In this document: piece by piece, positions 8,881 through 18,013 of the stretch
Position numbering within the stretch: position 1 is the first letter of the stretch
How the letters are laid out: every line of letters starts with the position of its first letter
Source of the DNA: Russula earlei
Taxonomy: Eukaryota; Basidiomycota; Agaricomycetes; Russulales; Russulaceae
Reading direction: 5' to 3'
Length of the DNA: 24,067 nucleotides
NCBI GenBank assembly: GCA_025769875.1
Contig: JAGFNK010000722.1
Location: forward strand, 1-24,067
Notes under the pieces: generated by a model
Told to the model about the DNA's origin: nothing
The model's database searches: none
Seen by the model: only the letters and a program-made list of their open reading frames with translations
Position numbers and translations under genes: made by a program

Positions 8881-10083
8881 GCGCATCCAGATGCGATGTT
8901 GCTTTTGAGCACCGGTCATCCATTCTAGGAAGGTGGTTGGGTCTTCTTGGCTGATGATTGCTTCGACCAACGGTTTGGGAAGGCCGCATGCAAATAGGCG
9001 CATAACCATGGGATCGTCTGTGTGTAGAGATCCTCGTCGAGCTAATAATTCAAAGTTAGCTATATATTCATCAAGATTATTGTCCTTCATCTTGAGTTCG
9101 CGGAGTTGGTCTTGCGCGCGTTCGCGTTCGGCATAATCGGTGAACGCCCTCTTGAACTGTTGTTCCATAGCCTGCCAGGCTGTTAGTCCAAAGGGGATTT
9201 CGTCCGGGTCCATCATAACCTTTTCCAGCCAATCGTCCATCGCTTCAACCCAGCCATCGACGCGGGGTCCTTCCATTAATGACAAGAAGTAGGCACATTT
9301 CTTGATAGGGTTTTGAGCAATCTTGCTGTCGAAGTTCATTCTCATAAAGCGTCGAAACGCGGTGAGAAATGCGTGGGTGCGGGCGCGGTCGCCGTTGAAG
9401 GCCTTGGGTGGAATACCTTCAAGTTTGCCATTGTCCGAGGGGTGTGCGTCGCGGTCGTGCGTGGCGTATGCGCCGTAGTCGTCGGGGTCTGGGCTGGGGG
9501 GTCTTCTATCACGTCCTCTGAATCCTTGGAACAAGGATGGGCGTGGGTATCCCTGCGCCGTTCCGGACGACGCCAGTTGCTGGGGCACTTGTGCGGGTGG
9601 TTCTTCTGGTTCGTCGGCTGCGACGAACAGTTGCGTCGTGGTTTGGGGTTCTTGTTCCATGGGTTCGGCAGGCGCGGGTCCGGGGGTTGGTGCGCGAGAC
9701 GGGTTCTTCGAGTTTGGAATTGGTTCTCCTGATTTAGTGAGCTGTTCCATGTCAAGGCCCTTGAGGGGGTCAGAGATCAGTCCGAGAGCCGGGCGTGCGA
9801 TGTGGTAGGCTTCAAAATAGTCTTCGCGGCGTCGGATTTCAAACCACACGCCGTAGAGTGTCCCGAGACCTACTTTGGCCCTTCTGTAGTAAGCATAGTA
9901 CCCGGTCCAGGGTACACTGTCTATTCCCACTCTGAGGAAGTGAGCATTTTCTCTGAAGGCCTCAGGGACGAATGCGTCGTCAAGGTCCGGGTTTAACTTG
10001 AAGGGACATTTGAGTTTCTTTAGTCCTTCTTCTGTGGGTTTTCCTTGTCCTTTGAACCTCCAGTCTCTGGCCATGGAAGTCAT
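8824..10083 (-). CDS. gag: Gag polyprotein of element A (capsid, C-terminus lost)
   Basis: Capsid protein that would assemble the cytoplasmic virus-like particle. 419 codons from the ATG at 10083, 80 nt after the LTR. Residues 1-110 are a charged N-terminal domain (WRFKGQGKPTEEGLKKLKCP). Residues 125-210 are a Pro/Gln/Glu-rich linker. Residues 225-400 are a Ty3/gypsy capsid (Retrotrans_gag, PF03732-like) with AFNGDRARTHAFLTAFRRFM, then DYAERERAQDQLRELKM and DEYIANFELLARRG. The frame is intact, but after RIWMRKP it enters foreign sequence and stops. No CCHC knuckle follows, because the region that should hold nucleocapsid, protease and most of RT is deleted. About 15 C-terminal residues come from RT sequence read out of frame or from the join. 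Confidence 0.92.
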   Translation of the reverse strand: MTSMARDWRFKGQGKPTEEGLKKLKCPFKLNPDLDDAFVPEAFRENAHFLRVGIDSVPWTGYYAYYRRAKVGLGTLYGVWFEIRRREDYFEAYHIARPALGLISDPLKGLDMEQLTKSGEPIPNSKNPSRAPTPGPAPAEPMEQEPQTTTQLFVAADEPEEPPAQVPQQLASSGTAQGYPRPSLFQGFRGRDRRPPSPDPDDYGAYATHDRDAHPSDNGKLEGIPPKAFNGDRARTHAFLTAFRRFMRMNFDSKIAQNPIKKCAYFLSLMEGPRVDGWVEAMDDWLEKVMMDPDEIPFGLTAWQAMEQQFKRAFTDYAERERAQDQLRELKMKDNNLDEYIANFELLARRGSLHTDDPMVMRLFACGLPKPLVEAIISQEDPTTFLEWMTGAQKQHRIWMRKPAVLTDHANSTKEKSNT

Positions 10084-10149
10084 TTTCTCAAAATCGTTGT
10101 ATTCGGGGGTGGATGCGTGTACACGCGTTCGGGGTCAAGGGTTCGAAGG

Positions 10150-10161
10150 TAAGCTTGTTCT
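10150..10161 (-). other. Self-priming primer-binding site of element A
   Basis: Two bases inside the 5' LTR the minus strand reads AGAACAAGCTTA. It is fully complementary over 12 nt to TAAGCTTGTTCT at the predicted RNA 5' end (10440-10429). It does not begin TGG, as a tRNA 3'-end site would. Tf1 and the sushi group prime reverse transcription from the 5' end of their own mRNA in this way. Confidence 0.75.
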
Positions 10162-10163
10162 AA

Positions 10164-10656
10164 TGTCACCGACTGGGGGCGGTGTCACTGACAAATCAGT
10201 TCACGCGCGAGACGAGCGCAGCGAGTCGAGCGAGACACTAAGTCCTCGCGAGTTTCGGGGATCTCGGAGACAATACTGTCGAGACAGATATGTTCCGCGA
10301 AGAGGAAAAGTTACGAATAAGTCTTCGCGTTGGAAAGACTTATGAGTGAGAAGAGTTTCAAAGGGATTTGCTTGAGGTCTTGCAAGCCTACAAGTTCCGA
10401 AGCGAGAAAACCAGTGATATTTCACAGGAGAACAAGCTTAGGGCTTGTTCTCATCAAATGACAGTCTTATATACATGCCAACTACTATATCAAATAGTAT
10501 TCGTGAGGTAGAGGCGAGGTGATCGAACTGGAACATGCGAGAAACGTCTGGTACATGCGAGGCTGTGAGAGTCATAAAACACGCGGGAACCTCAAGATCT
10601 GTCCGGGTAGGCTTGCCCGGTTGCCGGTCCGGTCCGATGTGCCGGTTCTTGTGACA
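10164..10656 (-). repeat. Element A 5' LTR
   Basis: 493 bp, TGTCAC...GTGACA ends. Contains the promoter that would drive the element's minus-strand transcript. Confidence 0.97.
10429..10473 (-). promoter_or_regulatory. TATA box and transcript-start hairpin of element A
   Basis: On minus, TATATAAG (10473-10466) is followed 33 nt later by TAAGCTTGTTCT starting at 10440. That start region is the 3' arm of a hairpin, GAGAACAAGC-CCTAA-GCTTGTTCTC. The spacing places RNA initiation at or next to TAAGCTT. The same signals are in the other LTR at 5244-5288. Confidence 0.75.
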
Positions 10657-10938
10657 ACAACACTCAAAAGCTGGATGACCACCCTTGCACAGTATTTTGG
10701 CCATGCCAACTAGTGCCCACTCATTGCCACCAGTAACACATCATCTACCCTTTACAGTACATACAGCCTCCTACTATATTCTTTCAAAGCCTAGCTTTGT
10801 TACACCTGTCGCCTCAACACCACAATCACCAAAAACATGCACGCATCCATACCCAGTCCATACCCAATCCCTGCAATACTTTTTACCCCTCAATACCAGG
10901 AACATGGCCAATGCCTGGCAACACCACATGACAATGTC
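10657..10938. other. Unassigned spacer right of element A
   Basis: Begins with the second ACAAC target duplication (10657-10661). C/A-rich single-copy-looking DNA without a recognisable gene or repeat. Confidence 0.5.
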
Positions 10939-11041
10939 GGAAAATTGGGAGGGCAATTATAATGCATTTTATTGGATTATATTGTGATTATATTTAAATA
11001 TAATGCTATAAAATCCAATATAATCGCCCTCCCAATTTTCC
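10939..11041. mobile_element. 103-bp fold-back MITE
   Basis: GGAAAATTGGGAGGGC at 10939 pairs perfectly with GCCCTCCCAATTTTCC at the other end (16 bp). The AT-rich interior (ATTATAATGCATTTTATTGG and so on) also folds back with few mismatches, so almost the whole unit is one hairpin. Flanks CAATG and CAAATG could be a damaged duplication. No coding capacity; the superfamily cannot be assigned. Confidence 0.8.
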
Positions 11042-12060
11042 AACAAATGCATTCCCCACACTACACCCATGTTCCATAACATGACAACACTTCAGAACAT
11101 GCACACCCCCCTTTGTGATGATGGGATCATGTGCATGCAAGGTCAAAGACTCACTCAAGATGCTCTGACTGAGGATGGTTACCCAGTTCCCTCTCACATT
11201 AGCTACAATACATAAGGACCAGTAGCTACTGTTCTGAATAACAAGTTTTTGTGCCCATGTTTCCCCTTTCATCTCCATCCACCTGTGTGAATGACTCTCA
11301 AGACTTCCCTTTTCTCTCTGTCTCCTCTCTTGTGAAGCGAGCCAAACCAGGGCGCGCAGAGTTTGTGGGGCTGGACGGCGATCCAAAGATGGTTGTCTTG
11401 ACCCAAGAGCAAGAGGAATGTAAGGAGGAGGAAGGGAGAAGAGAAGGAGAGGAGAGGAGAGCAAGATCACTTGTGCGCAGAAGTTTCTGACTGAAGGTAA
11501 GGGGAACTCAAGAAGACTGGATTCTTCTCCTTTTTTTACTACAGAGTAGCTAGGTGTTTTCTATACAGGAGAGAAGTACTAAGGATGAAAGGCATGAAAG
11601 GGAGATAGGCATGAAAGAGAATTGAGACTGGTTGAGATGGTTGAGGCCATGGTGAAAGGCCTGAGACACGAACATGTCGCGTGTGCCGAGGCGTGGTGTG
11701 CGCACATGGTTGGTGGCGAGGACTGAGGACGAGACGCAAGGAAGGAGGCAAGGTGTGGGAGGAGGCCAAGCATCACACGTCGCCCGTGGTCCGCACGTGG
11801 TTCTGAGGCCAGCGATATGGCTCACCTTACACTTGTACAAGCCCACTTCTGCTGGACATGATAGTTCAAGACATCCTTGAGAATGCATGTCCATTTTGAT
11901 GTGGCAGGCATGGCAAACAGTGCACACCATGACAACTTCAATCTTTCTGAATCAACTTTGCAATTCAAACTTGGTATGTGGTGCCAAAGAGAATGCCAGA
12001 CCCATGGATGCTCAGAATAAGTCATTACTGTATTTGCTACTGATCATTGAATTCTCAGGT
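11042..12060. other. Unassigned region with a CpG-rich block
   Basis: No gene supported; open frames (for example 11006-11470 minus) have no recognisable domain and run over purine-rich tracts such as 11400-11462. About 11335-11812 is CpG-rich (GTCGCG, GTGCGC, CACGTCGCCCG) unlike its neighbours. That block is bracketed by CTTGT at 11329-11333 and 11832-11836 and ends CCTTACA, which could mark a solo LTR of about 498 bp in minus orientation, but a TG start is lacking. 11830-12060 is CpG-poor and unassigned. Confidence 0.35.
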
Positions 12061-12074
12061 GGGGGGGTTTCAGA

Positions 12075-12190
12075 GTAGTACTTATTTGTCACTTATTTGT
12101 TACTTATTACAGTTACTTATTGCTGATTTGGTAGTAAAATGTGAATACGTGACAAATAAGTAACAAAATAAGTGCCCAATAAGTGGCTAC
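12075..12190. repeat. Imperfect fold-back repeat (possible MITE)
   Basis: The left arm (12075-12110, with ACTTATTTGTTACTTATT) pairs with the right arm (12145-12190, with AAATAAGTAACAAAATAAGT) with small gaps. Both arms are built from ACTTATTTG units. Outermost bases CAGG...CCCTG may extend the terminal repeats, but I find no target duplication. Confidence 0.5.
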
Positions 12191-12234
12191 TTGGAATGCC
12201 CTGTGTTACATTACATCATTATAAATGTGTGATC

Positions 12235-12325
12235 TGGACCAGTTATAAACTGGTCTGAACTGGTCCAGTGACCATGGGGCAACTGCAACAGACCAGTCCA
12301 TGAAACACAACAGACTGGTCTTGTT
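12235..12325. repeat. Cluster of GACCAGT/ACTGGTC inverted motifs
   Basis: TGGACCAGTT (12235-12244) pairs with AACTGGTCCA (12258-12267). A nested hairpin GACCAGTT-ATA-AACTGGTC spans 12237-12255, and two further copies lie near 12295 and 12315. Function unknown; such motif clusters are typical of the subterminal ends of DNA transposons. Confidence 0.45.
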
Positions 12326-12373
12326 AAATAAGCGACCTATTAGCACCCTTATGTCCACAGGACTCAAAGGGAA

Positions 12374-12451
12374 CTGCAGAGGAGCAATTGAGACTAGTAT
12401 TGTTATGAGGAGTCAAACTACTACACACCTGCAGAGGAGCAATTGAGACTA
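12374..12451. repeat. 23-bp direct repeat
   Basis: A 23-mer starting CTGCAGAGGAGCAATTGAG at 12374-12396 is repeated exactly at 12429-12451. An inverted partial copy (TGCTCCTCTGC) follows at about 12462. The proposed start of LTR D lies between the two copies. Confidence 0.85.
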
Positions 12452-13012
12452 AGGTATACTACTGCTCCTCTGCCTGTAATATCGACCTGACTAAGCCATA
12501 AATTGATCCAAATAATGGAACTACTATCTGGAGCATTGTGCTGACACCCCAGAGTGATATCTACAGTGCATCAGTAATAAATCACAATGACACATACATC
12601 GCTTCCTCGATTAGGAAAGTACTTATGACACCGAGATTGCTACTAGGGAAGCACTTAATGCTTCCAGCACTGAGATCATTCACATAGAAGCAACCTCACT
12701 TCTATGAGCCACCTTTTGCTTCTATAGCACCGACCAGTACTACAGTAGCACAAACCTTATCCCTGTAGGGCTATATAAAACCCCCAGTTGTAGCAGTCGA
12801 GCCTTAAGCTTGACTTAGTTTGCCAATCCCAAACAGTTGACTCCTACCCCATCTGCAGAAGCCCCTCTCATCTTGTTGCCATATTCCAGAAGGATCTAAC
12901 ACACCTTCCCCTCCATGAGTATTGCTTGCTTGACTCAAGCATATCTGCATTGGTAGGACGTGATTACAGATGTGACCATTGATCTTATTTAAGGCACTTT
13001 GGAGCCTTAACA
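12401..13012 (+). mobile_element. Solo LTR D (probable)
   Basis: TGTTA at 12401 and TTAACA ending at 13012 give LTR-type ends. Inside, TATATAAA (12772-12779) is followed 33 nt later by TAAGCTTG (12805), the promoter layout of the other LTRs here. Homology to element B's pol starts immediately after 13012, so D sits at B's broken 5' end. No matching duplication is visible (AGTAT, CCGAA), and the 5' boundary is uncertain because of the flanking 23-bp repeats. Confidence 0.55.
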
Positions 13013-14628
13013 CCGAACACTATTAGATGCAGAAAGAAACTACAATGCACATGATAAAGAACTGGCAGCAGTAATTTTCAGACTAAAAAGCAGATGACCA
13101 TTCTTCTTAGGAGCTGATAAACCAGTCAGAATAAGAGCAGACCACAAAAACCTTACCTACTTTAAAGAACCACAGAAACTAACAGCATGACAAGCCCAAT
13201 GGATGCAATACATGCAAGATTACAATATTATAATGGAACATGTCCCAGGACACACCCACACAATTGCAGACACACATTCTCATCAAAAAGACCTTAACAA
13301 GGGGGTAGAAGAACAAAAAACTACCTTACTTCCACCAGAAATTATACGAAACACCTATTTACCAGACAAACTTGATGAGCAACAAGAAATACTGAGACAA
13401 TTCCATGACACCCCCTTCACAGGACACCCTGGAAATAGCCAACACCTAGGATTTAATCAAGCAACATTATGAAGGACCTAGACTACAACAATTTATAGAA
13501 CAATATGTCAAAGGTTGCACTAAATGTCAAGAGTCCAAAACCAACATACCCAGAAAGAAAGCTACAACCTTTCCACTTGACACACACATAGAACAAGGCC
13601 CCTTCCAATACGTGTTGATGGACCTTATCATGGATCTACCCAAATTGGAAGGATTTGATAGCGTCCTCACTATCATTGATCAAGGATGTTCCAAAGCAAC
13701 AAAATTCATCCCATGCAACAAAATGATTGACAGAATAGGCATTGCACATGAGTACTTGAAACACCTTGTGCCCTGGTTCAGTGTTCCCAAAAGAATCATT
13801 TCTGACAGAGACCCCCAATTTGTATCAAACATCTCTAGAGCCATGTGTAAAAATCTAGGCATCAAACAAAACATGTCCACCATGTTCCACCCCCAAACTG
13901 ATGGACAAACAGAAAGAAAGATTGCCTAGCTAGAGCAATACCTAAGACCCTGGACCATGACTCACCCTCACTCCTGGGCAAAACTACTCCCTCTAGCTGA
14001 ATATTCACACAACTCCTGGAGACACAAGACATCACATCAATCACCACACGAACTCCTCATGGGATTTAAACCCCAAATCAACATTAGCCTTGAGGACAAC
14101 AACATGCCCTCCTCAATCAATCGACTCAAACAACTAAAAGAGGCAAGAAGAGATGCACAACAACTTCTAGAACATAAACAACAACCCCTACAACCAGACA
14201 TCCCAGAAATGAAGAAGGGACCCTTTGTATGGCTAGAAGCAAAAAATCTCAAAACACAAGGAACATGCAAGCTGATGTCCAAAAGATATGGACCCTTTCC
14301 AATTATGAAGAAAATTTTCAAAGTTGCTTATCAACTCTGACTCCCACCATCAATGAAATCACACAATGTCTTCCATGTTAACCTACTCCTCCCATACATG
14401 GAAATGGAGGAATATGGCACACCATTTACACACCCTCCTCCGATCATTGAAAGTGAAGAGGAATACAAAATTGAAGCAATTCTAGATGCTAGAAGGTTTG
14501 TACAGACATGTAAACTTCAATACCTTGTACATTGGAAGGGCTACCCAACATCAGATGACTCATGGGTCAACCACTACCTCAACACCCCCAAGCTCCTAAA
14601 AGAATTCTACTCTGCTTTGGCTGGATGA
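13013..14628 (+). pseudogene. pol: Pol remnant of element B: RNase H, integrase, chromodomain
   Basis: Begins inside RNase H (LLDAERNYNAHDKELAAVIF). It runs through TDHKNLTYFKEP, the integrase finger (FHDTPFTGHPGN; the CC half is in another frame), the DDE core (LMDLIMDLP, SDRDPQF, HPQTDGQTER), the GPF module (KRYGPFPIM) and a chromodomain (EYKIEAILDARR, YLVHWKGYPTSDDSW), ending at TGA 14626-14628. Inactivating changes: TGA 13188 (CGA in A), a frame change near 13450, TAG about 13927 (TGG of NAWLEQ) and TGA 14338 (CGA in A). The frame is intact at each of the four places where element A has an extra base, so B shows A's ancestral frame there. Confidence 0.92.
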
Positions 14629-14698
14629 CCTGATGCATAAAAACCCTTGCCAACAGCCATCAATTCCCCACCTCTCCTTCCCTCAGACACTTTGTAAC

Positions 14699-16839
14699 AT
14701 GTCATCCACACAAAACTCCCCTGCTGCCTCTTCCGCTACCCTCATTCCCACTCCTCCTTACTCCCCTACACTCATCCATCTACCAATGTCCAAGAACCAT
14801 CCCCTTCAACAGCCACAACTATTAACACCCAACTACTTGTCTGACATGCTGCACAACATGCAGCAATGATCATACAAGCACACAAACTTTGGGAAGATGA
14901 TTCCCTCTCTACCATACTTTGTGCCTTCAGCAATTGTTCTCCCACACTTGGAACCAACTGTCACAGTAACTAGCTGTGTCAGTTCACAAGTGTAGAGACA
15001 AGTTGATGATATAGAGGTGTTCAAGAAATGGGCCGGTTCCCATGTATAAAGAGTAAGGATCCCTGCAGTAGTCGAAGTGTTTTATGCTAAACAGGCCAAT
15101 AAACCCTTCCTAGTACAACTCGGTCCGTTGAGAAGCTAGGGTAAGTTTGTAATGAGATAGACTAGGGCTGGATCCACTAGCTATATGCGTTCAAGTCCAT
15201 CGGGGACCTTGAACAATGCAGAGAGAGTAGAGGAAGGTAGGTCTTAAAGGAGGAGAGCTCTTCTCAGGGGAGTGAAGAGAGACTCTTAGGGAAGGAAGAG
15301 AAAGGTGAAGAGTAGATGGTAGATGGTGTGTGAAGAGTTGATGAAATGGAGAGGTGGATGTGGTTGAGGTTTTAGGAGCGAAGTGGGTTGCAGGCAAATA
15401 TGTTGGACAAGAGTAGGTTGGATTCTACAAGAGACCAAGCTTAGGGCTTTGGTCACAAAGTACTGAGCTTATATATACAGGAGAAGCGCAGCAATAGCTG
15501 CGCATTGACTGTGCTACTAGTATAGTAGGAGTCATAATAAGTAGGAGTCATAGGAACGAGGCCACGAATGAGTCAGAACCAAGTAACTGTGCTGCACAGT
15601 AGGTGCGCAGCATTGCACAGTCAAAACTAAGAAGTGTATATAAATGGAAAGAGAACCAAACAAAGGGAAAGTAACAGCAATCCAGTGTTACCTGGACGTG
15701 TATGGATCACATGATAACACAGAAGGGATCACAAGATGTAAGAGATCATGAGACCAGTAAGTAAAGGGACGTATGAAAGCAGGCAGTCCATAGCAAAAGG
15801 TAAGAAGTAAACGTAAAAGGAAAATGGTATAACACCAACTCTCCCACCAGAACTCGCAGCCCCTCTTACCATGTTCACTCCCCCTCTCCCGATCCTATTC
15901 CCATTCCTCCACAAATGTCCACTCCTATCATCAGACAGATAGGCCACATCATCCTCCTCAATGAGAATCTCACCCCAGTAAATCTCATTGAAGGAACACC
16001 CCCCTCCTGCTTATGATGCACCCACTACTACTAATAATAACAGTCAGCTCACAGAGTTAGAAGAACTCAGAGAAGGTTGGGAAGAAGGAGACTTGGGACT
16101 AGACCTACTAATCCCAGACCCAGGAAATGAAGATGACACACTCCCCCCTCATTTCGTCCTACCTGACCTTGTACATGGCTTCCCCTCTGTCTTGGCCACT
16201 TACAGTCCAGGATGTCCCACTCACTGCATATCCATTAGAGCACAAGCTGACCCCTACCCATGCCCCCTCTATACACAAAAAGATGCCTTCTTGTTCAGAG
16301 ACAGCCTTAAACACACCTTGACACTAAACAAAGCCCTTAGATTCAAACAGGATCTATCCCTAGAAGCTGAGGTTCGCCATTACAGGTTCGCCATTAAAAA
16401 GACACAACAAATGGCCAACCATCTTGTCACTGCTAGAGAACAATACCACAACATGGTCTGGGAGATCAGAGATTCAGAAGTAAAGCTGGCCAAAGTGAAC
16501 ACCAAGGCTCATCTTGAACCAAGGATCCTCTTCAAATCCATGCCTTGTCTCACTGATCAAGAACACAAAGATGCCAAAGAAGCCATCATGGACCCTTGGT
16601 ATCAATTTGTCCCTTGAGTCTCTGATAAATGTGCTTGGTGCCATGATGGAGGACATGACACCTTCAAATGTCCCAAGACTTCCATCTGCGTTCTTTATAA
16701 CCATCATGGACATATGGCTGATCACTGCAGAATGCCGTATCAATGGTGTAAGACCAACAGTATATGTCAGGTTCCTCATGACCAATTACATTTTCATACT
16801 CATTGTTGTCATTCCACTATTATCCCTTATGTAGCTTAG
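14699..16839 (+). pseudogene. Accessory zinc-knuckle ORF, element B copy (split by LTR C)
   Basis: Homologue of the extra ORF of element A, starting at ATG 14699 (MSSTQNSPAASSATLIPTPP), shortly after the pol stop, and ending at TAG 16837-16839. Without LTR C and one copy of its target duplication it is 1260 nt, against 1262 nt in A. The longest surviving frame, 15988-16617, holds the acidic block (LGLDLLIPDPGNEDDTLPP) and the helical block (LSLEAEVRHYRFAIKKTQQM to MDPWYQF). TGA 16615-16617 separates it from the knuckles. The first (CAWCHDGGHDTFKC) is intact; the second (CVLYNHHGHMADHC) has lost its second Cys to Tyr. At 16459-16494, 7 of 12 codons differ from A (5837-5872) with no amino-acid change. 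No function is known; a nucleic-acid-binding role is inferred. Confidence 0.75.
14959..15834 (-). mobile_element. Solo LTR C
   Basis: 876 bp, TGTCAC...ATAACA on plus, flanked by CCAAC at 14954-14958 and 15835-15839. It interrupts the accessory ORF of element B. Orientation is minus: TATATAAG (15475-15468), then 32 nt to TAAGCTTGGTCTC (from 15443), which folds with GACCAAAGC just upstream. It has the same promoter layout as element A's LTR but a different sequence, so another family. No coding. Confidence 0.93.
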
Positions 16840-16841
16840 AT

Positions 16842-17272
16842 GTTTTACTCATGACTGATGACTCTCTCCCCTGAGTCATGTTTACCACTACATTCCAGCA
16901 TGTTCTCCCTCAATTACCACATTGTTCCCTTAAGGATGCTATTCAATATAGATAGTCCTCTTTGTATATAAACCCTCTCATTGATGAGAACAAGCTCCAA
17001 GCTTGTTCTTCTGTGAAATCTCACTGGTTATAGCTTCAGGACTTGTATGCTTGCAAGACATCAAGCATTTTGTCTGAAACTTCTTCTACTCATAAGTCTT
17101 CTCAACATGAAGACTTATTTGTATCCTTTCCTCTCTGTGGAATATGACTACAGAGGTAGTCGCATCTCCAAGAACCCCAATCCTCATGAGAACTTTGTGT
17201 TCTCACTTGACTCAGTGCACATGTCTCGCACATGAATGGATATGTCAGTGACACTGCCCCCAGTTGGTGACA
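16842..17272 (+). repeat. Element B 3' LTR (5' end deleted)
   Basis: Aligns with element A's LTR from its GTGTTTTATGACTC region to the end (CCCCCAGTTGGTGACA). The polypurine tract and about the first 75-80 bp of the LTR are missing. It keeps TATATAAA (16965-16972) and, 34 nt on, AAGCTTGTTCT (16999-17009) in a hairpin with AGAACAAGCT. Most CG dinucleotides of A's LTR are TG or CA. Confidence 0.88.
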
Positions 17273-17629
17273 AATATTGCCACTTTGGTAGAGTCATGGT
17301 TGGTGATGGTCATAATGGTGTTGTACCCTTCCAATGGGGTGAGGTTGATGATCCAGTCAATGGCTAAGGTTTGGAAGGGTTTTTAGAATTTGGGGGGAAT
17401 AGGGTAGAGCGGGGGATGAGTAGGATGTGTGGAGGACTTGTTATTTTGGCAGGTGATGCATCCTCGGATGTAGTCTTGGACAAAATAACCCATTTTGGGC
17501 CAATAAAAGGATTTCTGGATTGAATACAGATTTTGAGCATTTCCTGTATGTCCTCCAAGGATACCATCATGGTAGGTGTGTAATATCTTTTGTAAGAGGG
17601 GTTCTTGGTATGGTACTACCAATTTTTCC
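17273..17629 (-). pseudogene. pol: Element F integrase, N-terminal half
   Basis: From the right: KLVVPYQEPLLQKILHTYHD, then the HHCC finger (YHDG, GGHTGNAQN, GCITCQ), a THPTHPPLYPIPPKF linker, and the start of the catalytic core with the first Asp (TLAIDWIINLTP, GYNTIMTI). The core is cut at KVAIF by element B; the rest of the DDE core is not in the window. The frame is nearly clean in this fragment (one change near 17385), so it was probably coding until shortly before B inserted. Confidence 0.85.
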
Positions 17630-17695
17630 TGTTGAAGCAGATGGGCGCAGGTTATGATAACAGCGATAAGATCCTTAAGATCTATTAAAAGATAT

Positions 17696-17826
17696 TTCAG
17701 TATTGTGTAAGACAAGACTGTAATTCAGTAATACCTAACAAAAGTTATCTACAACCCATGATTAGATGTGATAGATAAGATAGGAAACAGTAAGTGCTCA
17801 CTTCAGTATTGTGTAAGACAAGACTG
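17696..17826. repeat. 25-bp direct repeat in LTR H
   Basis: A 25-mer beginning TTCAGTATTGTGTAAGAC at 17696-17720 recurs exactly at 17802-17826. The second copy is extended by flanking bases into an 8-bp-arm hairpin at the predicted transcript start. Confidence 0.85.
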
Positions 17827-18013
17827 AAGTGATCTAGCTAATTGAGTGCCTCTTAAATACACAAGAGCATCTCTAAGCAAAGTAATCATAACTACCAACT
17901 TGTATCATAAAGGATCAGTCGTTAGTAGCTACCAATTGTCATCAGTTAGCTTATCATTGTAGCTAACACAGATCTCAGCATATGAGCTGAGCCGGTCCGC
18001 ATGATCTGGTGTA

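Larger units (their letters stand above)
4979..10656 (-). mobile_element. Element A: young Ty3/gypsy chromodomain retrotransposon (Tf1/sushi-like), internally deleted
   Basis: 5678 bp bounded by LTRs of 494 and 493 bp that differ by five transitions and one single-base gap (about 1%). Both flanks carry the 5-bp duplication ACAAC (4974-4978, 10657-10661), so the ends are complete and the insertion is recent. Order on minus: LTR, self-priming site, gag, RT tail, RNase H, integrase, GPF module, chromodomain, an extra zinc-knuckle ORF, polypurine tract, LTR. Nucleocapsid, protease and the RT palm are missing at a junction near 8850-8900. It must have relied on a helper if it moved in this form. 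It is rich in CpG compared with all its surroundings. Confidence 0.95.
13013..17272 (+). mobile_element. Element B: decayed, 5'-truncated relative of element A
   Basis: Colinear with element A from the middle of RNase H to the end of the 3' LTR, on plus. It lacks the 5' LTR, gag, protease and RT, and is interrupted by solo LTR C (14959-15834). Many CG positions of A are TG or CA here, and several stops are CGA to TGA changes. Its 3' end (17272) joins directly to the integrase of element F, which it entered; the right flank is AATAT. Confidence 0.9.

Noticed and set aside
9313..9755. Open frames opposite and beside gag (plus 9313-9732, minus 9342-9755)
   Set aside because: Shadows of the Pro-rich, GC-rich gag linker in other frames, with no independent support.
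11006..11470. 154-codon minus-strand open frame as a host gene
   Set aside because: It runs over the MITE end and a purine-rich tract, has no recognisable domain and no splice or start context.
11550..11930. Overlapping minus-strand frames in the CpG-rich block as a Cys/His protein
   Set aside because: Scattered Cys and His without a spaced motif; three overlapping frames of similar length point to base composition.
17696..17826. CRISPR-like array
   Set aside because: Only two copies of a 25-mer, inside a solo LTR of a fungal element, and no cas genes.
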